64,000 bases of DNA, taken from the NCBI GenBank assembly GCA_020796225.1, contig CM036759.1:67184590-67248589 (forward strand). Reading direction: 5' to 3'. This DNA comes from Arion vulgaris (lineage: Eukaryota > Mollusca > Gastropoda > Stylommatophora > Arionidae). Each line of letters begins with the position of its first letter. The stretch's first letter is position 1. The position numbers and the translations under genes were made by a program. The notes beneath the pieces are model-generated. The model had not been told where the DNA came from. It ran no database searches and was given only the letters and a program-made list of their open reading frames with translations. Positions 33,636 through 46,600 of the stretch are shown one piece after another.

Positions 33636-34838
33636 TTTATATACTTGAACTAAACTGTCCATACTACTTGAGCACAATAGTAATCCCTTATATACTTGAA
33701 CTAAACTGTCCATACTACTTGAGCACAATAGTAATCCCTAATATACTTGAACTAAACTGTCCATCTTACTTGAGCACAATAGTAATCCCTTATATAGTTG
33801 AACTAAACTGTCCATACTACTTGAGCACAATAGTAATCCCTTATATAGTTGAACTAAACTATCCATACTACTTGAGCACAATAGTAATCCCTAATATACT
33901 TGAACTAAACTGTCCATCTTACTTGAGCACAATAGTAATCCCTTATATAGTTGAACTAAACTGTCCATCTTACTTGAGCACAATAGTAATCCCTTATATA
34001 GTTGAACTAAACTGTCCATACTACTTGAGCACACTAGTAATCCCTTATATAGTTGAACTAAACTGTCCATACTACTTGAGCACAATAGTAATCCCTAATA
34101 TACTTGAACTAAACTGTCCATACTACTTGAGCACACTAGTAATCCCTTATATACTTGAACTAAACTGTCCATACTACTTGAGCACACTAGTAATCCCTTA
34201 TATACTTGAACTAAACTGTCCATACTACTTGAGCACAATAGTAATCCCTTATATACTTGAACTAAACTGTCCATACTACTTGAGCACACTAGTAATCCCT
34301 TATATACTTGAACTAAACTGTCCATACTACTTGAGCACACTAGTAATCCCTTATATAGTTGAACTAAACTGTCCATACTACTTGAGCACAATAGTAATCC
34401 CTTATATACTTGAACTAAACTGTCCATACTACTTGAGCACAATAGTAATCCCTTATATACTTGAACTAAACTGTCCATACTACTTGAGCACACTAGTAAT
34501 CCCTTATATACTTGAACTAAACTGTCCATACTACTTGAGCACAATAGTAATCCCTAATATACTTGAACTAAACTGTCCATACTACTTGAGCACACTAGTA
34601 ATCCCTTATATACTTGAACTAAACTGTCCATACTACTTGAGCACACTAGTAATCCCTTATATAGTTGAACTAAACTGTCCATACTACTTGAGCACAATAG
34701 TAATCCCTAATATACTTGAACTAAACTGTCCATACTACTTGAGCACAATAGTAATCCCTTATATACTTGAACTAAACTGTCCATACTACTTGAGCACACT
34801 AGTAATCCCTTATATACTTGAACTAAACTGTCCATACT
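33636..34838. repeat. 51-bp minisatellite, about 24 copies
   Basis: The unit is TATATACTTGAACTAAACTG, TCCATACTACTTGAGCACA, then ATAGTAATCCCT, nearly perfect. Variable positions are A/C in CAC(A/C)A/CTAG, T/A in CCCT(T/A)ATA, C/G in TA(C/G)TTG and TACT/TCTT in CCAT-AC. With a 17-codon period both strands remain open for up to 407 codons; that is a consequence of the period. On minus each unit reads LK-stop-YGQ, close to the K-W-YGH box of the adjacent LINE. Confidence 0.97.
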
Positions 34839-35076
34839 TAGTTAGTCTTTCCTCTTGGGCCTGTGGGCGGGGCATAGGGCAGAGGTCATAGCTCTTCATG
34901 TCTCGCGGTTCGTTGCTATTTGTTTTAAGTCTTTAATGTTTACTAGGCCCATCGTTGAGCCTTCTGGTGATGGTTCTACGCAGAGTCTCTCTTGGTCTTC
35001 CTCGTTTTCTTTTTCCCTCTGGTGTCAATATGAGGGATTGGTAAGGGAGTCTTCTCTCATCCATTCTAAGTGTGTG
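34839..35076 (-). mobile_element. LINE ORF2 C-terminal tail between blocks of the 51-bp repeat
   Basis: On minus from 35080: YGHTLRMDERRLPYQ, then LTPEGKRKRGRPRET, RRTITRRLNDGPSKH, and in a second frame LKQIATNRET and ALCPMPRPQAQEERLTKYGQ-like end at about 34840. This is a full GH-box to DRxxW-type LINE terminus. Both edges join 51-bp units at the words AAGTAGTATGGACA (right edge) and AAGTATGGACAGTTTAG (left edge). Confidence 0.8.
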
Positions 35077-35160
35077 TCCATACTACTTGAGCACAATAGT
35101 AATCCCTTATATACTTGAACTAAACTGTCCATACTACTTGAGCACAATAGTAATCCCTAA
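35077..35160. repeat. 51-bp minisatellite, further 1.6 copies
   Basis: GTCCATACTACTTGAGCACA, ATAGTAATCCCTTATATACT and TGAACTAAACTG recur on the far side of the LINE tail, so the array and the LINE tail are interleaved. Confidence 0.93.
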
Positions 35161-35204
35161 TCGAGGAAAAACATCACAACAATAGGACTGCTCGAGCAGC
35201 AATA

Positions 35205-35315
35205 GTAATTCACAACCGCCCGCCTCCAGTTGCTTGCTTTTGAAATCTGTTGCAGTAATTTTGCAACCGCCCGCCTCCAGTTGCTTGCTTTTGAAATCTG
35301 TTGCAGTAATTTTGT
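35205..35315. repeat. 51-bp direct duplication (different unit)
   Basis: CAACCGCCCGCCTCCAGTTG, CTTGCTTTTGAAATCTGTTG and CAGTAATTTTG occur twice, starting at 35213 and 35264. Confidence 0.95.
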
Positions 35316-35319
35316 TAAT

Positions 35320-35400
35320 GAGGGAGCAGCGGTAGTGTAGTTGTTAGGGAACTCGCTTGTTCGGATTGTTATCTAAGTTCAATTCCACAGTGACCGTGGA
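35320..35400 (+). mobile_element. tRNA-derived SINE head
   Basis: GAGCAGCGGTAGTGTAGTTG (A-box region, about 35325) is followed 45 bases later by AAGTTCAATTCC, a B-box variant. No matching acceptor arm was found. Confidence 0.55.
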
Positions 35401-35690
35401 ATATGTTTCCGACAGTATCAGTTCTCATGTCGATGCAGCTTCAATTTGGAGACCAGGAAACAAAGCACTGGGAAGTAAAGACTGCCGGCTTGATGTTGAC
35501 AACATCACCCATTGTTTCCATTACTTTACGTTTCGGATCCAGCAATCATCTGAGCGTTTGCCCTTCGACTTGAGGCCCTGGCAGTGAATTTACAGGTCTG
35601 CGTTGTGGTGTGGTCACACATCGTATACCGATGGTCAATGAGAAATGTGGCCTTAACACCGTAATACACTATAACACCACGTGGTATAAA
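35401..35690. other. Probable SINE body, unassigned
   Basis: No gene or tandem repeat seen between the SINE head and the 56-bp repeat copy. Confidence 0.4.
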
Positions 35691-35750
35691 AAGAGTTTCA
35701 TTTCTAAAAACGTTTGAGATAGAGTCATATTCAACAGTGGCCAAATATTT
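35691..35750. repeat. 56-bp repeat, isolated left copy
   Basis: TTTCTAAAAACGTTTGAGAT then AGTCATATTCAACAGTGG is one unit of the array at 37059-37345, separated from it by an inserted retroposon. It ends with GGCCAAATATTT at 35739-35750. Confidence 0.9.
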
Positions 35751-37058
35751 CTTCTTCTTCTTCTGCTAACATTCTTCACGGCCAATTTGATCATTCTTAT
35801 TGTGATGTATAATTGGTCCACTGGCAAGAACGGAGTGATCTACGTCGGGACGATTGTGCGCCCATGGTGACTAGGCCCGCCCGTCCGTTTTCAGCCAGCT
35901 TTTGATTTACTAGGTGAGCTTTCTAGGTACGATCCTTTCGGATCTACGCCTTTTCGATCAACTTTGCCGTATATTTGGGCTTTGTGATCTACGCCAAGAC
36001 AGTGAGTTACGCTGCTTTACCCGTTCTGACTGAGAAATATTTCTCGGGCTTGTCAGCTTGTCCTCGGACGGCGTCTTACTCGTATAAAACACCGTGTAAA
36101 GTATCGGCCTTCGCCAATGTTCAGGACCCTGGCTTCCTGTTTGATCCGTACATTGTCGGCCTTGCTTTACCGTACATTTTTGAGTTTGATCCGGGAAGGA
36201 ACATTCTCAGCCTTCTCTAGACGCGTATCGGTGCGTGGCAATTTGCAATTTACCTCGAAAGCACTGGCATGGGGCCGAGTACAAGCAATGTAGAGGGTCG
36301 TTTCAGTGGGCACTATAAGCGTAACTGAGGATTTTGCGCTCGCCGCCATCACCCGCCCCAGTTATTCCGGGGATGTTAGTTACGACTGCAATCGAACCTT
36401 GCCCAGTTGCCCCAAGGCTGGCAGTTCCGTTAGGCATCACCAACCTCAGTTCTTCCGGGGATGTTAATTTTAATCGCACAGTACCTTGCACGGTTTTCCC
36501 AGGGCGGGTAGTTTCGTTATGCACTAAACGCAACTTGTTCTTTTGCGCTCGGCAAACCTTGCCCAGTACATGTATCTGCACCAGGCTACCAATGCGGGGT
36601 CAGCTGCAATCTTCTCTCGCACCAACACGAGGGTAGACTTTCATTCGTTACGGTCCTGTCTTATTTATTCTTGCCGACGGGCTCGCAATGTTTGCCCTCC
36701 TCAGGGCTTCGAGCTTCGCCCTACGTGGGCATACGTTTGGTCACTGGATGCACCTCTCATCCATGTCTGAGACGTTTCGTTGCTGTTTTTTTGCGTTCAG
36801 GGACTTGGGCAATATCTTGTTGGACATCGGTCAGGAGAATTGTGCATTCTATTTGTATGTATCTTTATCGTATTTCCGTACTTGCACTGCTACCACTACC
36901 AGTAGTTTCTCCCCGATCCCTGCCCCTCTTAGCCAGACCAGAACTAGAGTCTGTTTCCAGGGTCACCGCGTGGAGGTTAGGGCAGGGTCTTGGTTAGCGC
37001 GCGCCCTCGCTAACCCTGGCTCATGTTACCACCATGACCTCATGAGCCTTTTGACCCC
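35751..37058 (-). mobile_element. 1.3-kb retroposon, copy A, with 12-bp TSD
   Basis: The 1308-base insert is flanked by the perfect direct repeat GGCCAAATATTT (35739-35750 and 37059-37070), which restores a continuous 56-bp repeat unit when the insert is removed. On the minus strand it begins GGGGTCAAAAGGCTCATGAG and ends in (GAAGAA)n, the layout of a LINE-mobilised element. Related copies are at 58063-58777, 58778-60051 and 27194-27560. It has a 92-codon open stretch on minus (36581-36303) with GSIAVVTNIPGITGAGDGGE, but no RT, endonuclease or transposase motif, so it looks non-autonomous. Confidence 0.8.
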
Positions 37059-37345
37059 GGCCAAATATTTATTAATTTCTAAAAACGTTTGAGATAAGAG
37101 TCATATTCAACAGTGGACAAATATTTATTAATTTCTAAAAACGTTTGAGATAAGAGTCATATTCAACAGTGGACAAATATTTATTAATTTCTAAAAACGT
37201 TTGAGATAAGAGTCATATTCAACAGTGGACCAAATTTTATTAATTTCAAAAACGTTTGAGATAAGTCTATTCACTTGGACAAATATTTATTAATTTCTAA
37301 ATACGTTTGAGATAAAGTCATATTCAACAGTCCCAAAATATTTAT
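37059..37345. repeat. 56-bp minisatellite, about 5 copies
   Basis: AAAAACGTTTGAGATAAGAG, TCATATTCAACAGTGGACAA and ATATTTATTAATTTCT repeat with little change until about 37260, then decay. Confidence 0.93.
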
Positions 37346-37632
37346 TATCTTAAATTTAATTTTGGGAAACCCCATCAACCGGGAGATAACTAGGACATCT
37401 TCTTTTTTTTCTTTCAGTCTGATGCCTTGGAGGTTGAACGATAAAATCATGTTACTGGGAAGTTTTCCCTGCATCCAGGGACTTCCAGTTAGGCACTGAA
37501 AAGTAAATGGAACATTGGGGGTAGTGATGGAATAGTAACGAACTAACTATTCGTTACTCAAATATCTATTATTGTCTGTATCCGAAAGTACTAAATACAA
37601 ATAATAATAATTCCTCTTATCTTTATACGTCA
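37346..37632. other. Unique stretch with a satellite-flanking repeat at 37548-37592
   Basis: TTCGTTACTCAAATATCTAT and TGTCTGTATCCGAAAGTAC (37548-37592) also occur, twice, on the other side of the 18-kb array at 55960-56070. Nothing else recognised. Confidence 0.6.
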
Positions 37633-40600
37633 AAGGACATGCAAGCACTCCCTTTCTTGAACTCTTTTACCACATAAGACATGCAAGCACTCTTTTTTGG
37701 GCTCTTTATACTCACATAGGGCATCAAGCAACTCTTTTCTTGAACTCTTTAAAACGTCAATAGGGCATCAAGCAACTCTTTTCTTGAACTCTTTAACGTC
37801 ACAAAAGGGAATGCAAGCAATCTCTTCTTGAACTCTTTGTAGTCAATAGGCATGAACAACTTCTTTTGAACTCTTTATACATCACATAGGACATGCCAAG
37901 CAACTTCTTTCTTGAATTTCTTTATACGTCACATGACATGCAAAAACTCTTTTTCTTAACTCTTTACCATCCATAGGGCATGCAAGCAAATCTTTCTTGG
38001 AACCTCTTATATGTCCATAGGCATGAAGCAATTTCTTTCTTGAATTCTTATGTCATGGCATGCAAGCAACTCTTTCTAATTTTAAATAGTCAATAGACAT
38101 GCAACAACTCTCTTCGACCCTTTATACGTCACAAGGCATGCAACAACTCTCTTTCTTGAACCCTTTATACGTCACATAGGGCATGCAGCAACTCTCTTTC
38201 TTGAACTCTTTTACGTCAATGGGCTGCCAACTCTCCTTCTTGAACTCTTTATATCACATAGGACATGAACAACTTCTTTCTTGAACTCTTTATACGTCAC
38301 ATAGGGCATGCAAGCAACTCTCTTTCTTGAACTCTTTATACGTCACATAGGGCATGCAAGCAACTCTCTTTCTTGAACTCTTATACTCACATGGGATGCA
38401 AGCAACTCTTTTTCTTGAACTTTTTATACTCACATAGGGCATGCAGGCCTCTTTTTTTGACCCTTTATCGTCACTAGGGCATGCAAGCAACTCTCTTCTT
38501 GAACTCTTTATAGTCACATAGGCATGCAAGCAACCTCTTTCTTGAACCTTTATACGTCACATAGGCATGAAGAAACTCTTTTCTTGAACTCTTTATACGT
38601 CACATAGGGCATCAAGCAACTCTCTTTCTTGAACTCTTTATCGTCACATAGGGCATGCAAGCAACTCTTTCTTGAAACTTTATACGTCACATAGGGCATG
38701 CAAGCACTCTTTTTCTTGAACTCTTTATAGTCACATAGGCATGCAAGCAACTCTTTCTTGAACTCTTTATACGTCACATGGACATGCAAGAAACTCTTTT
38801 TTCTTGAACTCTTTATACGTCACATGGGCATGCAACAACTCTCTTTCTTGAACTCTTTATAGGTCTCAGGGATGCAAGCAACTTTTTTCTTGAACTTTTT
38901 TGTCACATAGGGCATGCAAGCAACTCTCTTTCTTGAACTCTTTTTACGTCACATAGGGCATGCAAGCAACTCTCTTTCTTGAACTCTTTATACTCACAGG
39001 GCATGCAAGCAACTCTCTTCTTGAACTCTTTATACATCACATAGGGCATGCAAGCAACTCTTTTCTTGAACCCTTTATACGTCACATAGGGCATGAAAAG
39101 CAACTCTCTTTCTTGAACTCTTTCCGTCACATAGGCATGAAGCAACTCTTTTTCTTGAACCTTTATACGTCACATAGGCATGCAAGCAACTTTTTTCTTG
39201 AACTCTTTATACGTCACATGGGGCATGCAACAACTCTTTCTTGAACTCTTTATACGTCACATAGGGCATGCAAGCAACTCTCTTTCTTGAAAACTTTATA
39301 CGTCACATAGGGCATGCAAGCAACTCTCTTTCTTGAACTCTTTATACGTCACATGGGGCATGCAAGCAACTCTCGTTCTTGAACTCTTTATAGTCACATA
39401 GGACATGCAAGCAACTCTTTTTCTTGAACTCTTTTACGTCCATAGGGCATGCAAGCCTTTTTCTTGAACTCTTTATAGGTCACACAGGGCATGCAAGCAA
39501 CTCTTTTCTTGAACTCTTATACGTCACATAGGGCATGAAGAAACCCTTCTTCTTGAACTCTTTATACGTCACATAGGCATGCAAGCAACTCTCTTTCTTG
39601 AACCTTTATACGTCATAGGGCATCCCAAGCAACTCTTTCTTAACTCTTTATACCCCACATAGGGCATGCAAGCAACTCTTTTTTCTTGAACTCTTTATAC
39701 ATCACATAGACATGCAACAACTCTCTTCTTGAACTTTTTTATACACCCACATGCAGCAATCCTTTCTTGAACTCTTTATACGCCACATAGGGCATGCAAG
39801 CAACTTCTTTCTTGACTCTTATACGTCACATAGGGCATGCAAGCAACTCTTTTCTTGAACCTTAATACGTCAATAGGGCATCAAGCAACTCTCTTTCTTG
39901 AACTTTTTATACGTCAATAGGGACATGCAAGCAACTCTCTTTTTGAACTCTTTATGTCAATAGGGCATGAAAACAACTTTCTTTCTTGAACTCTTTATAC
40001 GTCACATAGGGCATGCAATAACTCTCTTTCTTGAACTCTTTACGTCAACAGGGCACAAGCAACTCCTTTCTGAACTCTTTATACGTCACATGGCATGCAA
40101 GCAACTCTTTTCTTGAACTCTTTATACGTCACATAGGCATGCAAGCAACTCTCTTTTTGAACTCTTTATACGTCACATAGGGCATGCAACAACTTTTTCT
40201 TGAACTCTTTTACATCATAGGACATGCAAGCAACTCTTCTTGAACTCTTTTAGTCACATAGGGCATGAAGCAACTCTTTTCTTGAACTCTTTATACATCA
40301 CATAGGGATGCAAGCAACTCTTTTGAACTCTTTATATCAATAGGGCATGCAAGCAACTCTCTTTCTTGAACTTTTTTATACATCACATAGGGCATGCAAG
40401 CAACTCTCTTTCTTGAACTCTTTATACGTCACATAGGGCATGCAAGCACCTCTCTTTCTTGAACTCTTTATACGTCACATAGGGCATAAAGCAACTCTCT
40501 TTCTTGAACTCTTTATACATCCAACAGGCATGCAAGAAACTCTCTTCTTAACTCTTTATACGTCACATAGGGCATGCAAGCAACTCCTTTCTTGAACTCT

Positions 40601-43600
40601 TTACATCACATAGGGCATGCAACAACTCTCTTTCTTGAACTCTTTATATGTCAATAGGGCATGCAAGCAACTCTCTTTTTTGAACTCTTTATGTACATAA
40701 GACATAAGCAACTCTCTTTCTTGAACTTTTTTAAGTCACATAGGCATGCAAGCAATCTCTTTCTTGAACTTTATAGTCACATGGGACATGCAAGCATCTC
40801 TTCTTGAACTCTTTATACGTCACATAGGGCATGCAAGCAACTCTTTCTTGAACCTTCTTAACTCACATAGGGCATGCAAGAAACTCTTTTCTTGAACCTT
40901 TATACGTCACATAGGGCATGCAAGAATCTCTTTCTTGAACTCTTTATACACATAGCATGCAAGCAACTCTCTTTCTTGAACTCTTTATACGTCACATAGG
41001 GCATGCAAGCAACTCTCTTTCGAACTCTTTACTGTCACATAGGGCATGCAAGCAACTCTCTTTCTTGAACTCTTTATACATCACATAGGACATGCAAGCA
41101 ACTCTCTTTTTGGGAACTCTTTTACGTCACATAGGGCTTGCAAGCAACTCTTTTTCTTGAACCTTTATACGTCCATAGGCTTTGAAAGAACTCTTTTTTC
41201 TTAAACTTTTATACATAAATAGGGCATGAAGCAACTCTCTTTCTTGAACTCTTTATACGTCACATAGGGCATGCAAGCATCTCTCTTTCTTGAACTCTTT
41301 ATACGTCACATAGGGCATGCAAGCAACTCTCTTCTTGAACACTTTATACGTCACATAGGGCATGCAATCAACTCTCTTTCTTGAACTCTTTATACGTCAC
41401 ATAGGGCATGCAAGCAACTCTATTTCTTGAACTCTTTATACGTCACATAGGGCATGCAAGCAACTCTCTTTCTTGAACTCTTTATACGTCACATAGGGCA
41501 TGCAAGCAACTCTTTCTTGAACTTTTTATACTCACATAGGGCATGCAAGCAACTCTCTTTCTTGAACCCTTTATTACATCACATGGGCATGCAAGAACTC
41601 TTTTCTTGAACTTTTTAACGTCACATAGGGCATGCAACGCTTTCTCTTGAACTGTATACGTCACATAGGGCATGCAAGCAACTCTCTTCTTACTCTTTAT
41701 ACTCCATAGGGCATGCAAGAAACTCTTTTTCTTGAACCCTTATACGTCACATAAGACATGCAAGCAACCTCTCTTTCTTGAACTCTTTATACGTCACATG
41801 GGCATGCAAAAAACTCTTTCTTGAACTCTTTATACGTCACATAGGACATGCAAGCATCTCTCTTCTTGAACTCTTTATACGTCACATAGGGCATGCAACA
41901 ACTCTTCTTGAACCTTTGTCAATAGGGCATGCAGATCTTTTTCTTGAACCTTTATAGTCATGGGGGAATGCAAAACTCTCTTCTTGAACTCTTTATACGT
42001 CACATAGGAATCAAGCAACTCTCTTTCTTGAACTCTTATACTCACATGGGCTGCAACTCTTTTTGAACTCTTTATACGTCACATAGGGCATGAAGCAACT
42101 CTTTTCTTGAACTCTTTATACATCAATAGGACATGCAAGCACTCTTTTTTCTTGGAACTCTTTATACGTCACATAGTGAAAACTCTTCTTGAACTCTTTA
42201 TACATCAATAGGGCATGCAAGCAACTCTCTTCTTAAACTCTTTATACATCACATAGGGCATGCAAGAAACTCTCTTTCTGACCTTTATACGTCACATAGG
42301 GCATGCAAAGCAACTCTCTTTCTTGAACTCTTATCGTCACATAGGGCATGCAAGCAACTCTTTCTTGAACCCTTTACGTCACATAGGGCATCAACAACTC
42401 TCTTTCTTGACTCTTTATAGTCACATAGGACATCAAGCAACTCTCTTTCTTGAACTCTTTATACGTCACATAGGGCATGCAAGCAAATCTCTTTCTTGAA
42501 CTCTTTATACGTCACATAGGGCATGCAAGTAACTCTTTCTTGAACTCTTTATACTCACAAGGGCATGAAAACAACTCTTTCTTGAACTCTTTATAGTCCT
42601 AGGGCTCAAGCAATCTTTTCTTGAACTTTTTTACGTCAATAGGGCATGCAAAACCTCTTTATTGAACTCTTTACTCCATAGGCATGAACAACTCTTTCTT
42701 GAACTCTTTATACATCACATAGGACATGCAAGCAACTCTCTTTCTTGAACTCTTTATTTTCGTCACATAGGGCATGCAAGCAACCTCTTCTTGAACTCTT
42801 TATACATCACATAGGGCATGCAAGCAACTCTCTTTCTTGAACTCTTTATACGTCACATGGGGCATCAAGCAACTCTCTTTTCTTGAACTCTTTATACATC
42901 ACATAGGGCATGCAAGCAACTCTTTCTTGAACTCTTTATATGTCACATAGGCATGCAAGCAACTTCTTTTTTGAACTCTTTATACGTCACATGGGGCATG
43001 AAGCAACTCTCTTTCTTGAACTCTTTATCGTCACATAGGGCATGCAAGCAACTCTCTTTCTTGAACTCTTTATACGTAAATAGGCATGCAACCTCTCTTT
43101 TTTGAACTCTTTATACATAAATAGGGCATGCAAGCAACTCTCTTTCTTGAACCCTTAACATCACATGGGGCATGCAAGCAACTTCTTTCTTGAACTCTTT
43201 AAGTCACATAGGGATGCAAGCAACTTTTTTCTTAAAAATTATACTCAATAGGGCATAGCAACTCTTTCTGAACTCTTTATACGTCACATGGCTTTGCCAA
43301 CCCTCTCTTTCTTGAACCCTTTAAAACGTCTAAGACATGCAAGCAACTTTTTTCTTGAACTTTTATACGTCACATAGGGCATGCAAGCAACTCTCTTTTT
43401 GAACTCTTATACGTCACATAGGCATGCAAGCATCTCTTTCTTGAACTCTTTATACGTCACATAGGGCATGCATAACTCTCTTTCTTGAACCCTTTAAGTC
43501 ACATAGGGCATGCAAGCAACTCTCTTTCGAACCCTTTATACGTCACTAGGGCATGCAAGAAACTCTTCTTGAACTCTTTATACGTCACTGGGACATGCAA

Positions 43601-46600
43601 GCAACTCTCTTTCTTGAACTCTTTATACGTCCATAGGGCATGAAGCAACCCCTCTTTCTTGAACTCTTTCGTCACATAGGACATGCAAGCAACTCTTTTT
43701 CTTGAACTCTTTATACTCACTAGGACATGCAAGCAACTCTCTTTCTTGAACTCTTTACGTCACATAGGACTGCAAGCAACTCTCTTCTTGAACTCTTTAT
43801 ACATCACATAGGGCATGCAAGCAACTCTCTTTCTTGAACTCTTTATACATCACATAGGCTGCAAGCAACTCTCTTTCTTGAACCCTTTATACGTCACATA
43901 GGGCATGCAAGCAACTCTCTTCTTGAACTCTTATACGTCACATGGGGCATGAAGCAACTCTTTTCTTGAACCTTATACGTACATAGGGCATGCAACAACT
44001 CTCTTTTCTTGAACTCTTTACGCATCATGGGAACAAGCAACTCTCTTTCTTGAACTCTTTATACGTCACATGGGGCATGCAAGCAACTCTCTTTCTTGAA
44101 CTCTTATACGTCACATAGGGCATGCAAGTAACTCTTTCTTGAACTCTTTATACGTCACACAGACATGCAACAACTCTCTTTCTTGAACTTTTTATACGTC
44201 ACATAGGGCATGCAAGCAACTCTTTTTTCTGAACTTTTAAAATCAATAGGACATGAGCACTCTCTTTATTGAACTTTTTGCCGTCACATAGGGCATGCAA
44301 AACTTCTTTCTTGAATCTTTATCATCAAAAGGACATGAACAACTCTCTTTCTTGAACTCTTATACGTCACATAGGGCATGCAAGCAACTCTCTTTCTTGA
44401 ACTCTTTATACATCACATAGGGCATGCAAGCAACTCTCTTTCTTGAACTCTTTATACGTCACATAGGGCATGCAAGCAACTCTTTTCTTGAACTCTTTAT
44501 ACATCCATAGGCATGCAAGCAACTCTCCTTGAACTTTTTATATGCCCACAAGGGCTGCAAGCAACTCTTTTTCTTAAACTTTATACGTCACATAGGGCAT
44601 GCAAGCAACTCTCTTCTTGAACTCTTTATACTCACATAGGCATCAAGCAACTCTTTCTTGAACTCTTTATACGTCACATAGGCATGAACAACTCTTTCTT
44701 GAACTCTTTATACATCAGATAGGTGAACAACTCTTTTTCTTGAACTCTTTATATGTCACATAGAATGCAAGCAACTCTTTTCTTGAACTCTTTATACGTA
44801 AATAGACATCAAAAGCAACTCCTCTTTCTTGAACTCTTATACGTCACAAGGGCATGCAAGCAACTCTCTTTCTTGAACTCTTTTACGTCAATAGGACATG
44901 CAACATCTCTTTCTTGAACTCTTTATACATCACATAGGGCATGCAAGCAACTCTCTTTCTTGAACCCTTTATAGTCACATGGGGCATGCAGACTCTCTTT
45001 CTTGAACCTATACGTCACATGGGGCATGCAACAACTCTCTTTCTTGAACTCTTACCCATCACATAGGACATGCAAGCAACTCTCTTTCTTAACTCATTTT
45101 GGGTTACATAGGGCTAAAGCAACTCTTCTTGAACTCTTTATACGTCCATAGGCATGCAAGCAACTCTTTCTTGAACTCTTTATCATCACATAGGACATTT
45201 GAAGCAACTCCTTCTTGAACTCTTATACGTCACATAGGGCTTGCAAGCAACTCTCTTTCTTGAACTCTTTATACGTCACATAGGGCATGCAAGCAACTCT
45301 TTTTCTTAAACTCTTTATACTCACATAGCATGCAACAACTCTCTTTCTTGAACCCTTTATACGTCATAGGGCATGCAAGCAACTCTCTTTTCTGAACTTT
45401 ATACGTCACATGGGGCATGCAAGCAACTCTTTTCTTGAACTTTTATACGTCTAGGGCATGCAAGCACTCTCTTTCTTGAACTCTTTATGTCACAGAGGCA
45501 TCAAGAAACTCTCTTTCTTGAACTTTTATGTCACATAGGCATGCAAGCAACTCTCTTCTTGAACTCTTTATACGTCACATAGGGCATGCAAGCAACTCTC
45601 TTTCTGAACTCTTTTACATCACATGGGGCATGCAAAGCCTCTTTCTTGAACCCTTTATACATCACATAGGGCATGCAAGCAACTCTATTTCTTGAACTCT
45701 TTATACGTCACATAGGGCATGCAAGCAACTCTCTTCTTGAAAACTTTATACTCACATAGGGCATCAAGCAACTTTTTTCTTGAACTCTTTATACGTCACA
45801 TAGGGCATGCAAGCAACTCTCTTTCTTGAACCTCATGCACCAAAAGGATGCAAGCAACTCTCTTTCTTGAACCTTTATACGTCACATAGGACATGCAACA
45901 ACTCTTTCTTGAACTCTTTATCGTCACATAGGGCATGAAAACACCTCTTTCTTGAACTTTTTATAGGTCACACAGGGCATGCAAGCAACTCTCTTTTGAA
46001 CTTTTTATACGTCAATGGGGCATCAAGCAACTCTCTTTCTTGAACTTTTTATACTCACATAGGACATCAAGCAACTCTTTTTCTTGAACACTTTTACTCA
46101 CATAGGCATGCAAAGAAACTCTTTCTTGAACTTTTTTATACATCACATAGACATGCAAGAAATTTTCTCTTTTTTTGAACTTTATACGTAAATAGGGCAT
46201 GCAAGCAACTCTCTTCTTGAACTCTTTATACATCACATAGTATGCAAGCAACCTCTCTTTCTTAACCCTTTATACGTCACATAGGGCATGCAAGCAACTC
46301 TCTTCTTGAACTCTTTATACATCACATAGGGCATGCAAGCAACTCTCTTTCTTGAACTCTTTATACGTCATATAGGACATGCAAGCAACTCTTTCTTGAA
46401 CCTTTATACGTCACATAGGACACAACAACTCTTTCTTGAACTTTTATACGTACATGGGACATGCAACAACTCTCTTCTTGAACTCTTTATTCACATAGGA
46501 CATGCAAAGAACTCTCTTTTCTTGAACTCTTTATATCACATAGGGCATGCAAGAACCCCTTTTGAACTCTTTAACGCCCATATGGGCATGCAAGCAACTC

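Noticed and set aside
33668..34891. 407-codon frame with a 17-residue repeat
   Set aside because: Product of a 51-bp tandem repeat; the opposite strand is open as well and variants include changes typical of neutral repeats.
36334..37092. Overlapping plus-strand frames of 100-134 codons in retroposon copy A
   Set aside because: They lie antisense to the retroposon and are not kept open at the same length in copy C with a consistent start; no family motif.
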